A stretch of DNA of 64,000 nucleotides from assembly GCA_020061465.1 (NCBI GenBank), contig JAGUYG010000009.1:1-64000 (forward strand). Reading direction: 5' to 3'. Position 1 is the stretch's first letter. Every line of letters begins with the position of its first letter. Of the stretch, positions 1 to 10,562 are shown piece by piece. Both the position numbers and the translations under genes were made by a program. Below the pieces are notes generated by a model. The model was not told where the DNA came from and ran no database searches. It was given only the letters and a program-made list of their open reading frames with translations. The DNA comes from Ignavibacteriales bacterium. GTDB lineage: Bacteria; Bacteroidota; Ignavibacteria; Ignavibacteriales; Ignavibacteriaceae.

Positions 1-310
1 AATTTGAACGCAAAAATTAATTGGCAGTTTACAACGAAGAATGCAAGAATTAAACTAAAAAGGCTTTACCCGACACTACAATGTTGACGAGACACTAGGG
101 TATAGAAATATTTTTCAGTGCTTCAATTATATAGTCCTCTCGAAGAAAATATACCCCCCTATCAGATTCGCAAAACAAGAATCTTTCCTAAAACGGTACA
201 CACTAAAGCACAAAAAGCAGTAAAAAATCTCATTTTTCGATATTATTTAGCATTTAATATATGGCATATTACTTGGCTTAGAACGGAAGAATAATCAAAT
301 GAGGAGTAAT
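1..310. other. Left-edge non-coding stretch
   Basis: No convincing gene, RNA or repeat is visible. The last bases carry the ribosome binding site GAGGAG (301-306) of the surface protein that starts at 311. The promoter of that gene is presumably here, but no motif stands out. Confidence 0.5.
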
Positions 311-3300
311 ATGAAAAAACTTACACTTTGGCTTGTAGCCACGATATTATTTGCCGGTTCTCTTTCGGCACAGGTAACTGTCAGCCTTCCACAAATTAAT
401 CTGAGTTCGGATGGCGGAACTGTTACAGTACCGGTAAATGTAACTAACTTTCAGGGAATAGGGGCATTCAGTCTAAAAATTTCTTATGATCCAAACGTAT
501 TAACATTTCAAAGTACACCAAATCCACTTGGCGGAAATTTTATAATAAATACTGTTGGCGGTGTATTGAGCATAGGCTGGTTTGGTCTAGATCCGCTTTC
601 GGTAAATGACGGAAAGCTGCTTGACCTTGAATTTACCCATATTGCAGGCAGTACTGATCTGAATTTTATAACCGATCAATGCGAAGTTAATGATAAAGAT
701 GCTAACCAACTAAATACTACTTACATTAATGGTCGAATTAATGGACAGTCGCCTAATAATCCTGTTGGTTCGATTGGTGGTCGTGCTTGGGTCGATCTGA
801 ACAAAAACGGATTGCAGGATAGCGGTGAACCGGGTCTGCAATGGGTAACAGTTGAGTTATATGACTGTGACGGAGTAAAGAAAGACTGGAAAATGACCGA
901 TGCAGATGGAAAGTATCTTTTCGAAAATGTAGCTGAAGGGAGTTACTTCGTTAAATTTTATCTAATAGATAATAACAGTGTATTCACATTTACCGCCATG
1001 AATGTAGGTGGTGATGATGCAATCGATTCCGACGTTTATAAAGATTCGGATACAACAGGAAGAACGGACTGTTTTGCAATGGCTGCCGGTCAGTCAAAAT
1101 TTAACGTAGATGCCGGTGTAATTGACAAGCCTATTGATAATAATACCGGTTCTATAGGAAACTTCGTATGGATTGATGGGAATGGAAACGGAATACAGGA
1201 TGCCGGCGAAACAGGTTTAACTAACGTAACAATCAATCTTTTAGATTGCAGTGGTACTTTACTTTCAACTACTATCAGTGATCCAAACGGTTTTTATTCT
1301 TTTACCAATCTTATTGCCGGATCTTACATCGTACAATTTGTTCCGAAAGCAGGATTTATATTCTCTCCGAAGAACCAGGGCGGCGATGGTACCAAAGATT
1401 CCGATGCAAATGAAACTACTGGCAAAACTGACTGCATCACACTTGCAGAAGGTATTAATGATATGACCGTTGATGCAGGTATGATTCAAGAATTCAACGA
1501 TCCGGATCCGGGCACAGCTGTAGTTTGGGTTAAAAAGGACGATGGCTTGGATGTAATGCCGGCTATTGATGAATTTACTACCTATTCAATCACCTTTGCC
1601 AATGAAGGGGATGCACCTGTATATGACGTTACGATTACGGATGCAATTCCGGCAGGCACTATGTTTGAATCATGCGATGATGGAAACTGTGAAGAAACTT
1701 TTACAGGCAGTAACACCTATGTTTTCAATATAGGAACGTTAAATCCGGGAGAGAACGGCGAAGTTAAGATAACCGTAAAGGTTGTTAATTTCGAACCCGA
1801 ATACACTAACATCGTTTGCTTAAGAGGAACCGATGCAAATCAGAATCAATTAGAACTATGCGATACTGACGTTAACATGGCGCCCTCAAGTACAAGCGGC
1901 GGCGGCGATAGCGGTGTTGAATCCCGCGGTGATATGGCTGAGCTTTTATTGAAACGTCAATTAAAAATTCAGTATGGTATGACTACTCCGATATTAGCTA
2001 AGTCATCGGGAATGTCGGTAAGCTCTTCGATTTCACTTAAAGACTTAGTTCCGCCAACCGGACCTTTCCAATCTGTTCCGGTTGAAACTACACCATTCGA
2101 CATTCTTGGAATTTCAAACGCAATAGAAAGTTACGCCGTTGACTATAATGCATACAGACAATTCGGTGTTGTTCGTGTCGGTGCAATCTTCGCAACAATC
2201 ACCGAAGCTCCAAAGATTTATGATCATACCAAAGCTGTCTGCGATAGACTCGGCGGATATGACGTAGATAATATTCAATTGGTTAATATTGATGGTCATC
2301 CGTTTTATATATCATTGATTAGAAATAATGAAAAACGGTTCCTCGATTACTCAATTTCCTTCAGCGTATATGAAACCCCATCCGGATTACAGCTTGAAAA
2401 CAAGTGGAATTATTCGGATTTTCATGCACCTGCAGGAGCTTCAAACGTATTCAATATTCAGATATGGTCGAATACAAAGGATGGAACGATTCAGTTAACA
2501 GAAGATGTTATTGCCAGGTTTAAGCAAAATGGCAACGTATCTTATATGAGCCAGAATCTGTTTAACCCTGATATCTTCATAAAGAGTGCCCGTTATACTC
2601 ACGACGGCAATGTTCATTTGAATATTGTTAATAAAGCTGGCACAAACAGAGTAGTTTTAAAAACCAATTACAGGGTTTCTCAAGGTGATAACCTTCTAGA
2701 AACATCTGCTTATTATACAGCTTACTCTGGTGAAAATCAGGTTGTAATTCCTGTTGGAATTGTTTCTGATGCTCAAATCCACATGTCCCAAACAGTTGGA
2801 TTCAGCGACGAGGTTTATGTAAGTGGCGGCGCTTATACTTACTTAACCGGTCCTAATAGTATAGTATCGGAATTCGAGACTGCCAATTATCCACAGCAGT
2901 TAATATCGAACTATCCGGCAGGATCGGTTCTGCTTGCCGGCGGTGCTTATACTTCGGGGGTTTTGAACGATTGGGTAAGCGTTATGCGTTCATTAACCAC
3001 TACAGGATCGGCTTATAACCTTTCGGGTCATACCACGTTAAGATTCAAAGCCAGTGGAAACGGAGTATTACAGGTAATATTTGATCTAATCGATACTCAG
3101 AATTTCAATTACTATTCTACACTTGTTTATCTATCGGGTGAAACGAAAGAATATGCAATTGATTTTTCTGAATTCAAATTATTGAACGGAAACCCTGTAC
3201 CTTTGGATGCAAGCAAAATAAGAAATATCGGATTCGTATTAAGTTCAGCACATAACCCGGGATTGAGCAATTTCAAATTCGATATAAATAGTATTGCATT

Positions 3301-3613
3301 TACCGGAAATTCAACCACCGCTGTTGATCCGGGTGAGCAAGTAATTCCGGATAAATTTAAACTTGAACAGAATTATCCTAATCCGTTCAATCCTTCAACT
3401 GTAATTAAGTTCTCGGTTGCGAACAGAGAGATGATTACGCTGAAGGTGTATAACTTAATCGGACAGGAAATCGCTACTCTTGTTAAATCCGAATTAGAAC
3501 CCGGCACATATACGGCTACCTTCGATGCTTCGAAGTTGTCGAGCGGTGTCTACTTCTATCAGTTGACCGGCAATTCAGTAAACATCACTAAGAAGATGAT
3601 CCTTACCAAGTAA
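311..3613 (+). CDS. Secreted multidomain surface protein with SdrD-B-like repeats and T9SS sorting domain
   Basis: About 1100 residues. An in-frame ATG at 299 exists, but the ATG at 311 follows GAGGAG and begins a clean signal peptide (MKKLTLWLVATILF...LSAQ), so 311 is preferred. Domains in order: a cohesin-like beta-sandwich (about 25-145), two SdrD-B-like repeats of about 110 residues, each opening with IG..xW.D.N.NG.QD.GE.G and carrying DADGKY/DPNGFY turns, a DUF11-like conserved repeat (about 405-520), a long region of unknown fold, and a C-terminal T9SS type A domain (NYPNPFNPST, then ...GVYFYQLTGNSVNITKKM). By family knowledge it is exported through the outer membrane by T9SS and attached to or released from the surface. 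The central part is not recognised. Probably monocistronic: a strong terminator follows. Confidence 0.85.
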   Translation: MKKLTLWLVATILFAGSLSAQVTVSLPQINLSSDGGTVTVPVNVTNFQGIGAFSLKISYDPNVLTFQSTPNPLGGNFIINTVGGVLSIGWFGLDPLSVNDGKLLDLEFTHIAGSTDLNFITDQCEVNDKDANQLNTTYINGRINGQSPNNPVGSIGGRAWVDLNKNGLQDSGEPGLQWVTVELYDCDGVKKDWKMTDADGKYLFENVAEGSYFVKFYLIDNNSVFTFTAMNVGGDDAIDSDVYKDSDTTGRTDCFAMAAGQSKFNVDAGVIDKPIDNNTGSIGNFVWIDGNGNGIQDAGETGLTNVTINLLDCSGTLLSTTISDPNGFYSFTNLIAGSYIVQFVPKAGFIFSPKNQGGDGTKDSDANETTGKTDCITLAEGINDMTVDAGMIQEFNDPDPGTAVVWVKKDDGLDVMPAIDEFTTYSITFANEGDAPVYDVTITDAIPAGTMFESCDDGNCEETFTGSNTYVFNIGTLNPGENGEVKITVKVVNFEPEYTNIVCLRGTDANQNQLELCDTDVNMAPSSTSGGGDSGVESRGDMAELLLKRQLKIQYGMTTPILAKSSGMSVSSSISLKDLVPPTGPFQSVPVETTPFDILGISNAIESYAVDYNAYRQFGVVRVGAIFATITEAPKIYDHTKAVCDRLGGYDVDNIQLVNIDGHPFYISLIRNNEKRFLDYSISFSVYETPSGLQLENKWNYSDFHAPAGASNVFNIQIWSNTKDGTIQLTEDVIARFKQNGNVSYMSQNLFNPDIFIKSARYTHDGNVHLNIVNKAGTNRVVLKTNYRVSQGDNLLETSAYYTAYSGENQVVIPVGIVSDAQIHMSQTVGFSDEVYVSGGAYTYLTGPNSIVSEFETANYPQQLISNYPAGSVLLAGGAYTSGVLNDWVSVMRSLTTTGSAYNLSGHTTLRFKASGNGVLQVIFDLIDTQNFNYYSTLVYLSGETKEYAIDFSEFKLLNGNPVPLDASKIRNIGFVLSSAHNPGLSNFKFDINSIAFTGNSTTAVDPGEQVIPDKFKLEQNYPNPFNPSTVIKFSVANREMITLKVYNLIGQEIATLVKSELEPGTYTATFDASKLSSGVYFYQLTGNSVNITKKMILTK

Positions 3614-3630
3614 TATAACGATCTAACATA

Positions 3631-3706
3631 ACCGACCTGGATATCATTCCGGGTCGGTACCTTTTTAAAACCCCGCTTGTATGTAGGCGGGGTTTTTTTG
3701 TTTTTT
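3631..3706 (+). terminator. Double hairpin terminator
   Basis: Hairpin one pairs ACCGACC (3631-3637) with GGGTCGGT (3651-3658). Hairpin two pairs AAAACCCCGC (3667-3676) with GCGGGGTTTT (3687-3696) and runs into a T-rich tract, a classic intrinsic terminator for the surface protein gene. Confidence 0.9.
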
Positions 3707-3966
3707 CATGTTAAGACCATTTCTATGTTATCAAATTCTCTGATAATGTCACATAAGCGGGGATTCATCACTCTGATATTTATACCTATAATGGGTAAAG
3801 TACATTTCTCATTGATGTCAAATTCCACTTCTGAAGAATATTTAGAATGAGAGATACTTTTTCCAATTTTCCTTTTTAAAAGAGGACGAAGGATTGTATT
3901 GACGCTTTCATAAATGTAAAGAATTTGGACTCGTGAGGTAATCATCGTAGTGCGATTTATTATCAT
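3706..3966 (-). CDS. Possible small hypothetical protein
   Basis: An 86-codon open frame fills the gap between the upstream terminator and gap. No signal peptide, membrane segment or known motif is visible, and no ribosome binding site precedes the ATG at 3966 or the second ATG seven codons in. It could be a real small gene read toward the terminator, or a chance frame. Function unknown. Confidence 0.25.
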   Translation of the reverse strand: MIINRTTMITSRVQILYIYESVNTILRPLLKRKIGKSISHSKYSSEVEFDINEKCTLPIIGINIRVMNPRLCDIIREFDNIEMVLT

Positions 3967-4081
3967 AAAAATTTTTCGAATTTAAATTAATTTAGATTGT
4001 TTCGATTTGACAGATAGCTTATTAAATTGATAATCAACCTTCCTTTAAGTAATTTTGCACGTCACAAAAATTTTCAAATAA

Positions 4082-5089
<1,008 letters not shown>

Positions 5090-5101
5090 AAAAATAATTA
5101 C

Positions 5102-5129
5102 GGCGGGATCGATTGACCCCGTTTTTTTT
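5102..5129 (+). terminator. Probable intrinsic terminator after gap
   Basis: CGGGATCGATTGACCCCG can fold into a short GC-rich hairpin (CGGG with CCCG, TC with GA, one bulge) and is followed by eight T residues. It separates gap from pgk. Confidence 0.6.
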
Positions 5130-5248
5130 AAGTGCCGCTAATGGCTTCAACATCAATCCACAAATTTTTTATGTTAATTAAAATTTCGAAAACTGCTGTG
5201 CTTAAAAATATCTACCTAAACAAGCACAGCTAAAAATAGGGTGAAAAG

Positions 5249-6478
5249 ATGAGTAAAAACGATAAATCTTCCCCAACAGGAAAAAAGTTAACGATAGACC
5301 ATATAAATTTTGAAAATAAAAGAGTATTAGTTCGTGTTGATTTTAACGTGCCTTTAGATGAAAAAGGAAACATAACGGATGATAGGAGAATAACGGCTTC
5401 TTTACCAACAATCAAAAAAATTATATCCGACGGCGGTAAAGCTATTTTGATGAGTCATTTAGGAAGACCTAAAGGCGGACCAGATCCAAAGTTCAGCTTG
5501 AAGCCCACAGCAATAAGGCTTGGTGAACTCTTAGGTAAAGATGTAAAATTAGCTAATGACTGTATCGGTGAAGAGGTAAAATCACTAATTGACTCGATGA
5601 GCCATAGCGATGTAATAATACTTGAGAATGTTCGATTTCATCCCGAAGAAACGAAGAACGATCCAGAATTTTCAAAGAAGCTTGCTGAACTTGGAGATAT
5701 TTATGTAAACGATGCTTTTGGCAGTGCGCACAGGGCACACGCATCTACTGAAGGTGTAACCAAATACATAAAAACATCTGTTGCAGGATATTTAATGCAG
5801 AAAGAGCTTGAGTATCTCGGTAATGCAATTTCAAATCCGCAAAGACCTTTTACTGCGATTTTAGGAGGAGCTAAAATTTCAGGTAAAATCGATGTGATTA
5901 CAAATCTGCTTGATAAAGTTGATACTCTGATAATAGGCGGAGGCATGGCTTTTACATTCTTCAAAGCTCAGGGAAAAGAAATAGGAAAATCTCTTCTTGA
6001 AGAGGAAAAGATAAATGTGGCAAAAGAAGTGCTGGAAAAAGTAAAGAGTTCTAATCTTAATTTTATACTGCCGGTAGATGTAATAACAGCCGAAGAATTT
6101 AATAATGAATCTCCGTATGAAATTGTTAGTGTGGATAATATTTCCCCAAATAAAATGGGATTGGATATTGGACCCGAAACTATTAATTTGTTTCAGAATC
6201 AAATAGCTCAAGCTAAAACTGTAATATGGAACGGACCGATGGGTGTTTTCGAAATGAGTAATTTTGCTAAAGGAACTTTTGCAATAGCACAAGCATTAGC
6301 AGATGCCACAAAAAAAGGGGCAACTACGGTAATAGGCGGCGGTGATTCGGCTGCTGCAATTTCTAAAGCTGGTTTAGACGACAAAGTATCTCATGTATCT
6401 ACAGGCGGGGGTGCTTCACTCGAATTCCTTGAAGGAAAGCAGCTCCCAGGCGTTGTTGCGTTAACCGATGCAGAATGA
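5249..6478 (+). CDS. pgk: Phosphoglycerate kinase
   Basis: 409 residues with a roughly 12-residue N-terminal extension before the usual LTIDH start. It transfers phosphate from 1,3-bisphosphoglycerate to ADP in glycolysis. Visible: RVDFNVPL (29-36), SHLGRPKGG (69-77), ENVRFH..EE, the GGAKISGKI hinge region, NGPMGVFE, and the C-terminal nucleotide-binding GGGDSAAAI and [18 protein letters not shown] eleven bases before the ATG is only a moderate ribosome binding site. Downstream, 26 bases separate it from a rhomboid protease gene with no terminator seen, so the two may be cotranscribed. Confidence 0.97.
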   Translation: MSKNDKSSPTGKKLTIDHINFENKRVLVRVDFNVPLDEKGNITDDRRITASLPTIKKIISDGGKAILMSHLGRPKGGPDPKFSLKPTAIRLGELLGKDVKLANDCIGEEVKSLIDSMSHSDVIILENVRFHPEETKNDPEFSKKLAELGDIYVNDAFGSAHRAHASTEGVTKYIKTSVAGYLMQKELEYLGNAISNPQRPFTAILGGAKISGKIDVITNLLDKVDTLIIGGGMAFTFFKAQGKEIGKSLLEEEKINVAKEVLEKVKSSNLNFILPVDVITAEEFNNESPYEIVSVDNISPNKMGLDIGPETINLFQNQIAQAKTVIWNGPMGVFEMSNFAKGTFAIAQALADATKKGATTVIGGGDSAAAISKAGLDDKVSHVSTGGGASLEFLEGKQLPGVVALTDAE

Positions 6479-6504
6479 TTTTAAAATTAAACTAAAGGAT
6501 AGGT

Positions 6505-7419
6505 GTGAGTAATCATTATAGACCGAGTGGGTTTGGAGGTTTCAGCTTCTTTCCACCCGTTATCAAGAATTTATTGATAATAAACGTTGCGATATTTTTT
6601 GTTCAGGTGCTTGCGCAAAATATAGTGGTAGGTGATAAAATTGCATCTGAAATAATTATAAGATGGTTTGCATTGATGCCTATTGGCAGCGGATTATTTC
6701 AAATATGGCAGCTCATAACATTTCAATTTTTACACGGCAGCTTCGGTCATATCCTTTTTAATATGTTTGCGCTTTGGATGTTCGGAATGGAAATTGAAAA
6801 CTTGTGGGGCTCGAAAAAATTTTTATACTTCTATTTACTTGCCGGAGTAGTAGCAGGTTTATGTCATTTGTTTATTTCTCCGCTGCTGGGTGCTCTACCT
6901 GCGCCTACTATAGGTGCTTCGGGCGGTGTTTATGGGGTTTTGGTTGCTTTTGCCCTGCTGTTCCCGAACAGATACATTTTCCTTTACTTCTTTATTCCGA
7001 TTAAAGCAAAATATCTTATTACATTTTTGATCGTAATGGAAATTATGCTTATTGACAGCGCTCATTCAACTGTTGCACATCTTGCTCATCTTGGCGGAGC
7101 GTTAGCAGGATTGATTTTCATTTTATTAGATAAATCCATCGATGCTGAAATTAAGCATTTGTTTGGTAGAAAAACCTACCGACCCAAACAACCTTTTCCA
7201 AAGGATCGTTCCGATAATCCCTTTGGTGGAATTTCTAATCCCTTCAAAAGAAATGAAAAAATTGAAGAAGCAAAATATTATGACATAAACGAAAAGGAAG
7301 ATAAGATTACTCAAGAGCAGCTTGATAAAATTCTCGATAAGATCAGTCAATCGGGTTATCAAAACTTAACCGACGAAGAGAAGAGAATACTTTTTGAAGC
7401 AAGCAAAAAAATGAAATGA
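6505..7419 (+). CDS. Rhomboid family intramembrane serine protease
   Basis: 304 residues starting at GTG (AAAGGATAGG just upstream). Family role: cleavage of transmembrane substrates inside the membrane by a Ser-His dyad. About six hydrophobic segments lie between residues 20 and 210. The HGSFGHILFNM motif (77-87), the catalytic GASGGVYG with Ser139, and AHLGG with His195 are all present, so it should be active. A hydrophilic cytoplasmic tail of about 95 residues follows. This tail contains PKDRSD, encoded exactly by an 18-bp palindromic repeat (7197-7214), evidently an in-frame insertion. The gene overlaps the next by ATGA, implying translational coupling. Confidence 0.92.
   Translation: MSNHYRPSGFGGFSFFPPVIKNLLIINVAIFFVQVLAQNIVVGDKIASEIIIRWFALMPIGSGLFQIWQLITFQFLHGSFGHILFNMFALWMFGMEIENLWGSKKFLYFYLLAGVVAGLCHLFISPLLGALPAPTIGASGGVYGVLVAFALLFPNRYIFLYFFIPIKAKYLITFLIVMEIMLIDSAHSTVAHLAHLGGALAGLIFILLDKSIDAEIKHLFGRKTYRPKQPFPKDRSDNPFGGISNPFKRNEKIEEAKYYDINEKEDKITQEQLDKILDKISQSGYQNLTDEEKRILFEASKKMK
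7197..7214. repeat. Dispersed palindromic element inside the rhomboid gene
   Basis: TCCAAAGGATCGTTCCGA, identical over all 18 bases to the copy at 57099-57116 in the group II intron. Its length is a multiple of three and it lies in the variable tail, adding six codons (PKDRSD) without breaking the frame. Confidence 0.8.
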
Positions 7420-7790
7420 CCGCTGCCATTATGAATATTATCAACTGCTTCAGTATTCTTTTACTTTTATCATTTTTAATTTTTGCCGGCGGCTGTTCCG
7501 ATTCCAAATTACTTAAAGAAGAAAAGTTCTTACGTGTGTATACTGATTTAGTGATAGCTCAGGATACGTCCAATGCCGATTATAATAAAATTGATGGATT
7601 GAAGCAGATAATTTTTAAGAAGCATAATATCACTAACGAACAGTACGAACGAACTTTTAATTACTATAATGAAAATCCCTCACGGTGGGATGCTTTCTTT
7701 GAAAAAGTTATTCATCATGTAGAAGCTTTGAAGAGGGAAGCGAATCGGAACGATCCCGCCCCGAAAGCCTTCGGGATTCAGGAGAAGTAA
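7416..7790 (+). CDS. Small lipoprotein, DUF4296-like
   Basis: 124 residues. A hydrophobic signal segment ends in FAGGC with lipidation Cys27, so it should be a membrane-anchored lipoprotein. The mature part, with spaced helices and the segment DGLKQIIFKKHNITNEQYERTFNYYNENPSRW (split here by family alignment), resembles DUF4296, a Bacteroidota lipoprotein family of unknown function. It overlaps the rhomboid stop by four bases; a later ATG at 7431 is an alternative start. The last 25 codons run through a palindromic repeat block and overlap the convergent recQ gene by 83 bases, so the tail NRNDPAPKAFG is probably repeat-derived. Confidence 0.7.
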   Translation: MTAAIMNIINCFSILLLLSFLIFAGGCSDSKLLKEEKFLRVYTDLVIAQDTSNADYNKIDGLKQIIFKKHNITNEQYERTFNYYNENPSRWDAFFEKVIHHVEALKREANRNDPAPKAFGIQEK

Positions 7791-10377
7791 GCTTATACTT
7801 TACCGCTGCAATTCTTATTAATGGATAACTAACCTCTGCAGGCAAACGCTGTTTTAAATCTTTAAGATCGATATATCCCTTCTTTATTTCATCCAGAGTA
7901 ATTTTTAATAACTTATGTTCAAATAAATTCGAAATGTCGGTCTCGGGCATGAATTCAATTATGCTCTCAATCTGCATCGATATTACAGCCTCCGAAAGAC
8001 GCCTGATACTAGCAATATCTTTTAACGAGTACCCCTTTTTTAACAATTTATAAGTTTCAAGAATGTTTGAAGGAACACTTTTTGGTTTTTCAGCGGCAGC
8101 AACCGAGTCGGCTTTAAATTGCCTGATAACTTCCAAAAAATCATGTCCGATTTTATTATACATTCTGTTATTAAAACCTTTTATGGACATCATCTCCCAT
8201 TTATTCTTTGGCTTCTTACCGGCAATCTCTTTCAATATGGAATCCGGGCAGATAAGATAGCCTGTCTGCATAAATTTTTTTGCTGCATTTTGTCTTACTT
8301 CGCGCAAAAGATTGAACAGCTCCAGATTCTTTTCGTAATTATTTTCTTCAATTACAGTTTCAAAAAATAAATTATGTTCGTCAAGATATTCAATGCCTTT
8401 TAAGGTTAACTGAAGACGGTTCTTGCTTGCTTTGTTCCTTTCTAAAAGTCCAATCGAAATAAGCTCATCTAAAACAGAATGGATATCAGTTTTAGAATAA
8501 TTAGCACAGGTACCGAATGTATCCAACTCTTTCAAATTTTCCAGTTTAGTATTTCCGGTTAAAATGCTTACAGTTTTATTCAACGTTAACGGTACGGGGC
8601 TTTCGTTTACGGTTCTTAATAAAATTTCTTTTATGTATTGCCTTGAAGAGTCGGGAATTATATTCGGATTACTGCAATTGTCGCAACGCCCGCATTTGAA
8701 ATCGGTAGTATTTTCGCCGAAATAATCAAGAATAAAAGCGAATCTGCATCTATCCGAATACACATATTCAACCATAGTTTCGATCTTACGCTGAAGGTTA
8801 AGATAACTCCGGTTCAATTTATCAAAATCGATTATTAGTCTATCGGAAGGGATGCGCGGAATGAGAAGCTTGACATTTTCGCCTGAAAGTATTTTTTCGT
8901 ATTCGGCAACACCTATGTTATCAAGTTCGGATAAAGCCTCATCTGCTTCAGCTTCAGGCATACCCGAAGCATGCGATATTTCTGCAAGACGAATAGTAGT
9001 TTTTGTTCTCAAAATTTCACTCCCGTACATACGAAGAAGCTGCAGTACTATTTCCTTGAAATTAAGGTTGGAAGTGCTTTTTACGAATTGTTTCAATTTA
9101 TCCTTTGCAAGCAAGAACCGGAAAGATGTACGTTGGTCGAGAGCAGATAAATTTTTTATATAACCTGCCGCTTCAAGAATTTGCAATGCAGCATAAAGCA
9201 GTCCGCGTGAAATATTCTTGTTTATGTAAGATGAGATATAATCAATGTTAACCGGAAGCTGTTTATCGGGTTGAGAGTTAACTGCTGTCTGAGAGTAGTC
9301 GCATATTGCATCATAAATTTTTTGGATTAATAATTTATCCGGGTGCGAACTTGAAAGAAAATAATTTTGAATATTGATATCCGAATCATCATGCAGCAGA
9401 AAGATAGAAGCAGGTTCACCGTCTCTTCCCGCACGTCCTATTTCCTGATAATAATTTTCAACCGAGCCGGGTGTGTTGTAATGAATTACAAGACGTATAT
9501 CCTTTTTATCGATTCCCATTCCAAATGCATTTGTTGCGGCAATAACCGGTATTTTATCATTAATAAAATCTTCTTGAATTTTTTTTCGTTGGACGGCAAG
9601 AAGTCCTGCATGATAGTATGTACATGAAACACGATTCATGTTCAGAAATTCGGATACCTCTTCAGCCCTTTTTCGCGATGATGTATAAATGATAGCAGGT
9701 GTTGTGTGTTTAGAAAGCAATTCAAGACACTTTTCTTTTTTCCTTTTTGGTTGAAGAACATTCAAATACAAGTTTTCCCGCTCGAATCCTTTTACAAATA
9801 CTTTCGGGTCTTTCAATCCTAATTGTTTGACTATATCATTTTCAACTTCCGGGGTTGCCGTTGCAGTAAATGCAGATATTCTTTTAATGCCTGCAAAATC
9901 AACGAATGATTTTATTTTGCTGTAGCTTGGTCGGAAATTATGCCCCCACTCGCTTATGCAGTGAGCTTCGTCTACAAACAGGAAAACCGGCTTTAGCTGT
10001 TTTAGTCGCCCGGAAAAATTTATTCCTTCAACTCGTTCGGGCGCTACATAAAGCAGCTTAATTTTTCCGAATGCAATTTCATTCAGAACTATCTCTGTTT
10101 CGGTATAGCTGATCGTACTGTTTATGAAGGCTGCGGCAATACCCGATTTGGTGAGTGAATCAACTTGATCCTTCATTAAAGCAATCAGCGGCGAAATTAC
10201 AATTGAGAAACCATCGCTTACCAAAGCCGGTATTTGATAACAAAGAGATTTTCCGGCACCGGTAGGCAAAACTGCAAGAACGTTTTCACCGTTTAAGATT
10301 GCCTCGATTATCTCCTGCTGCCCGGGTCGAAAGGTTTCATAACCGAAATATTTTTTTAACGCTTCGAAAATTGTCAT
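7708..10377 (-). CDS. recQ: ATP-dependent DNA helicase RecQ
   Basis: 889 residues from the ATG at 10377; a TTG two codons earlier is less likely. It unwinds DNA 3' to 5' in recombinational repair. Visible: Walker A TGAGKS (39-44), VDEAHCISEWGHNFRPSY, the TATATP motif, the helicase C signature QEIGRAGRDGEP, the RecQ zinc-binding cysteines (C..FAFILDYFGE...CGRCDNC), an RQC winged-helix region, an HRDC domain (about 680-745), and a C-terminal helix-turn-helix tail (LKKGYSLKDIASIRRLSEAV). It is longer than the roughly 600-residue E. coli protein; the extra tail is common in Bacteroidota RecQ. The final residues overlap the convergent lipoprotein gene and include a repeat-derived RDRSD. Divergent from the next gene. 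Confidence 0.93.
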   Translation of the reverse strand: MTIFEALKKYFGYETFRPGQQEIIEAILNGENVLAVLPTGAGKSLCYQIPALVSDGFSIVISPLIALMKDQVDSLTKSGIAAAFINSTISYTETEIVLNEIAFGKIKLLYVAPERVEGINFSGRLKQLKPVFLFVDEAHCISEWGHNFRPSYSKIKSFVDFAGIKRISAFTATATPEVENDIVKQLGLKDPKVFVKGFERENLYLNVLQPKRKKEKCLELLSKHTTPAIIYTSSRKRAEEVSEFLNMNRVSCTYYHAGLLAVQRKKIQEDFINDKIPVIAATNAFGMGIDKKDIRLVIHYNTPGSVENYYQEIGRAGRDGEPASIFLLHDDSDINIQNYFLSSSHPDKLLIQKIYDAICDYSQTAVNSQPDKQLPVNIDYISSYINKNISRGLLYAALQILEAAGYIKNLSALDQRTSFRFLLAKDKLKQFVKSTSNLNFKEIVLQLLRMYGSEILRTKTTIRLAEISHASGMPEAEADEALSELDNIGVAEYEKILSGENVKLLIPRIPSDRLIIDFDKLNRSYLNLQRKIETMVEYVYSDRCRFAFILDYFGENTTDFKCGRCDNCSNPNIIPDSSRQYIKEILLRTVNESPVPLTLNKTVSILTGNTKLENLKELDTFGTCANYSKTDIHSVLDELISIGLLERNKASKNRLQLTLKGIEYLDEHNLFFETVIEENNYEKNLELFNLLREVRQNAAKKFMQTGYLICPDSILKEIAGKKPKNKWEMMSIKGFNNRMYNKIGHDFLEVIRQFKADSVAAAEKPKSVPSNILETYKLLKKGYSLKDIASIRRLSEAVISMQIESIIEFMPETDISNLFEHKLLKITLDEIKKGYIDLKDLKQRLPAEVSYPLIRIAAVKYKLTSPESRRLSGRDRSDSLPSSKLLHDE
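7745..7776. repeat. Composite palindromic repeat across two convergent gene ends
   Basis: A TCGGAACGA half-site (7745-7753) is followed by CCCGAA (7760-7765) facing TTCGGG (7770-7775). Both the lipoprotein gene and recQ read through it, which explains their unusual 83-base convergent overlap and the RDRSD string near the RecQ C-terminus. Confidence 0.6.
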
Positions 10378-10562
10378 ACACAACTTAAATTTTTAGGCAG
10401 CAAAAAATAAAGAAAAACGGATTGAGTTACTTTGAAGCATATCAAATTAAGGAAATAATACCCGCACGGTTTAAATCTCTAACTTCTATCATTTCGCAAT
10501 ATAGACTTGATAAAAGCCGCTATTAAAATTAGATTTCAACTCAATAATAATTCTTTCCGAAT

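Noticed and set aside
5879-6292. 137-codon antisense open frame inside pgk
   Set aside because: Shadow of the pgk coding bias; extreme Tyr/Phe/Ser composition and no start signal.
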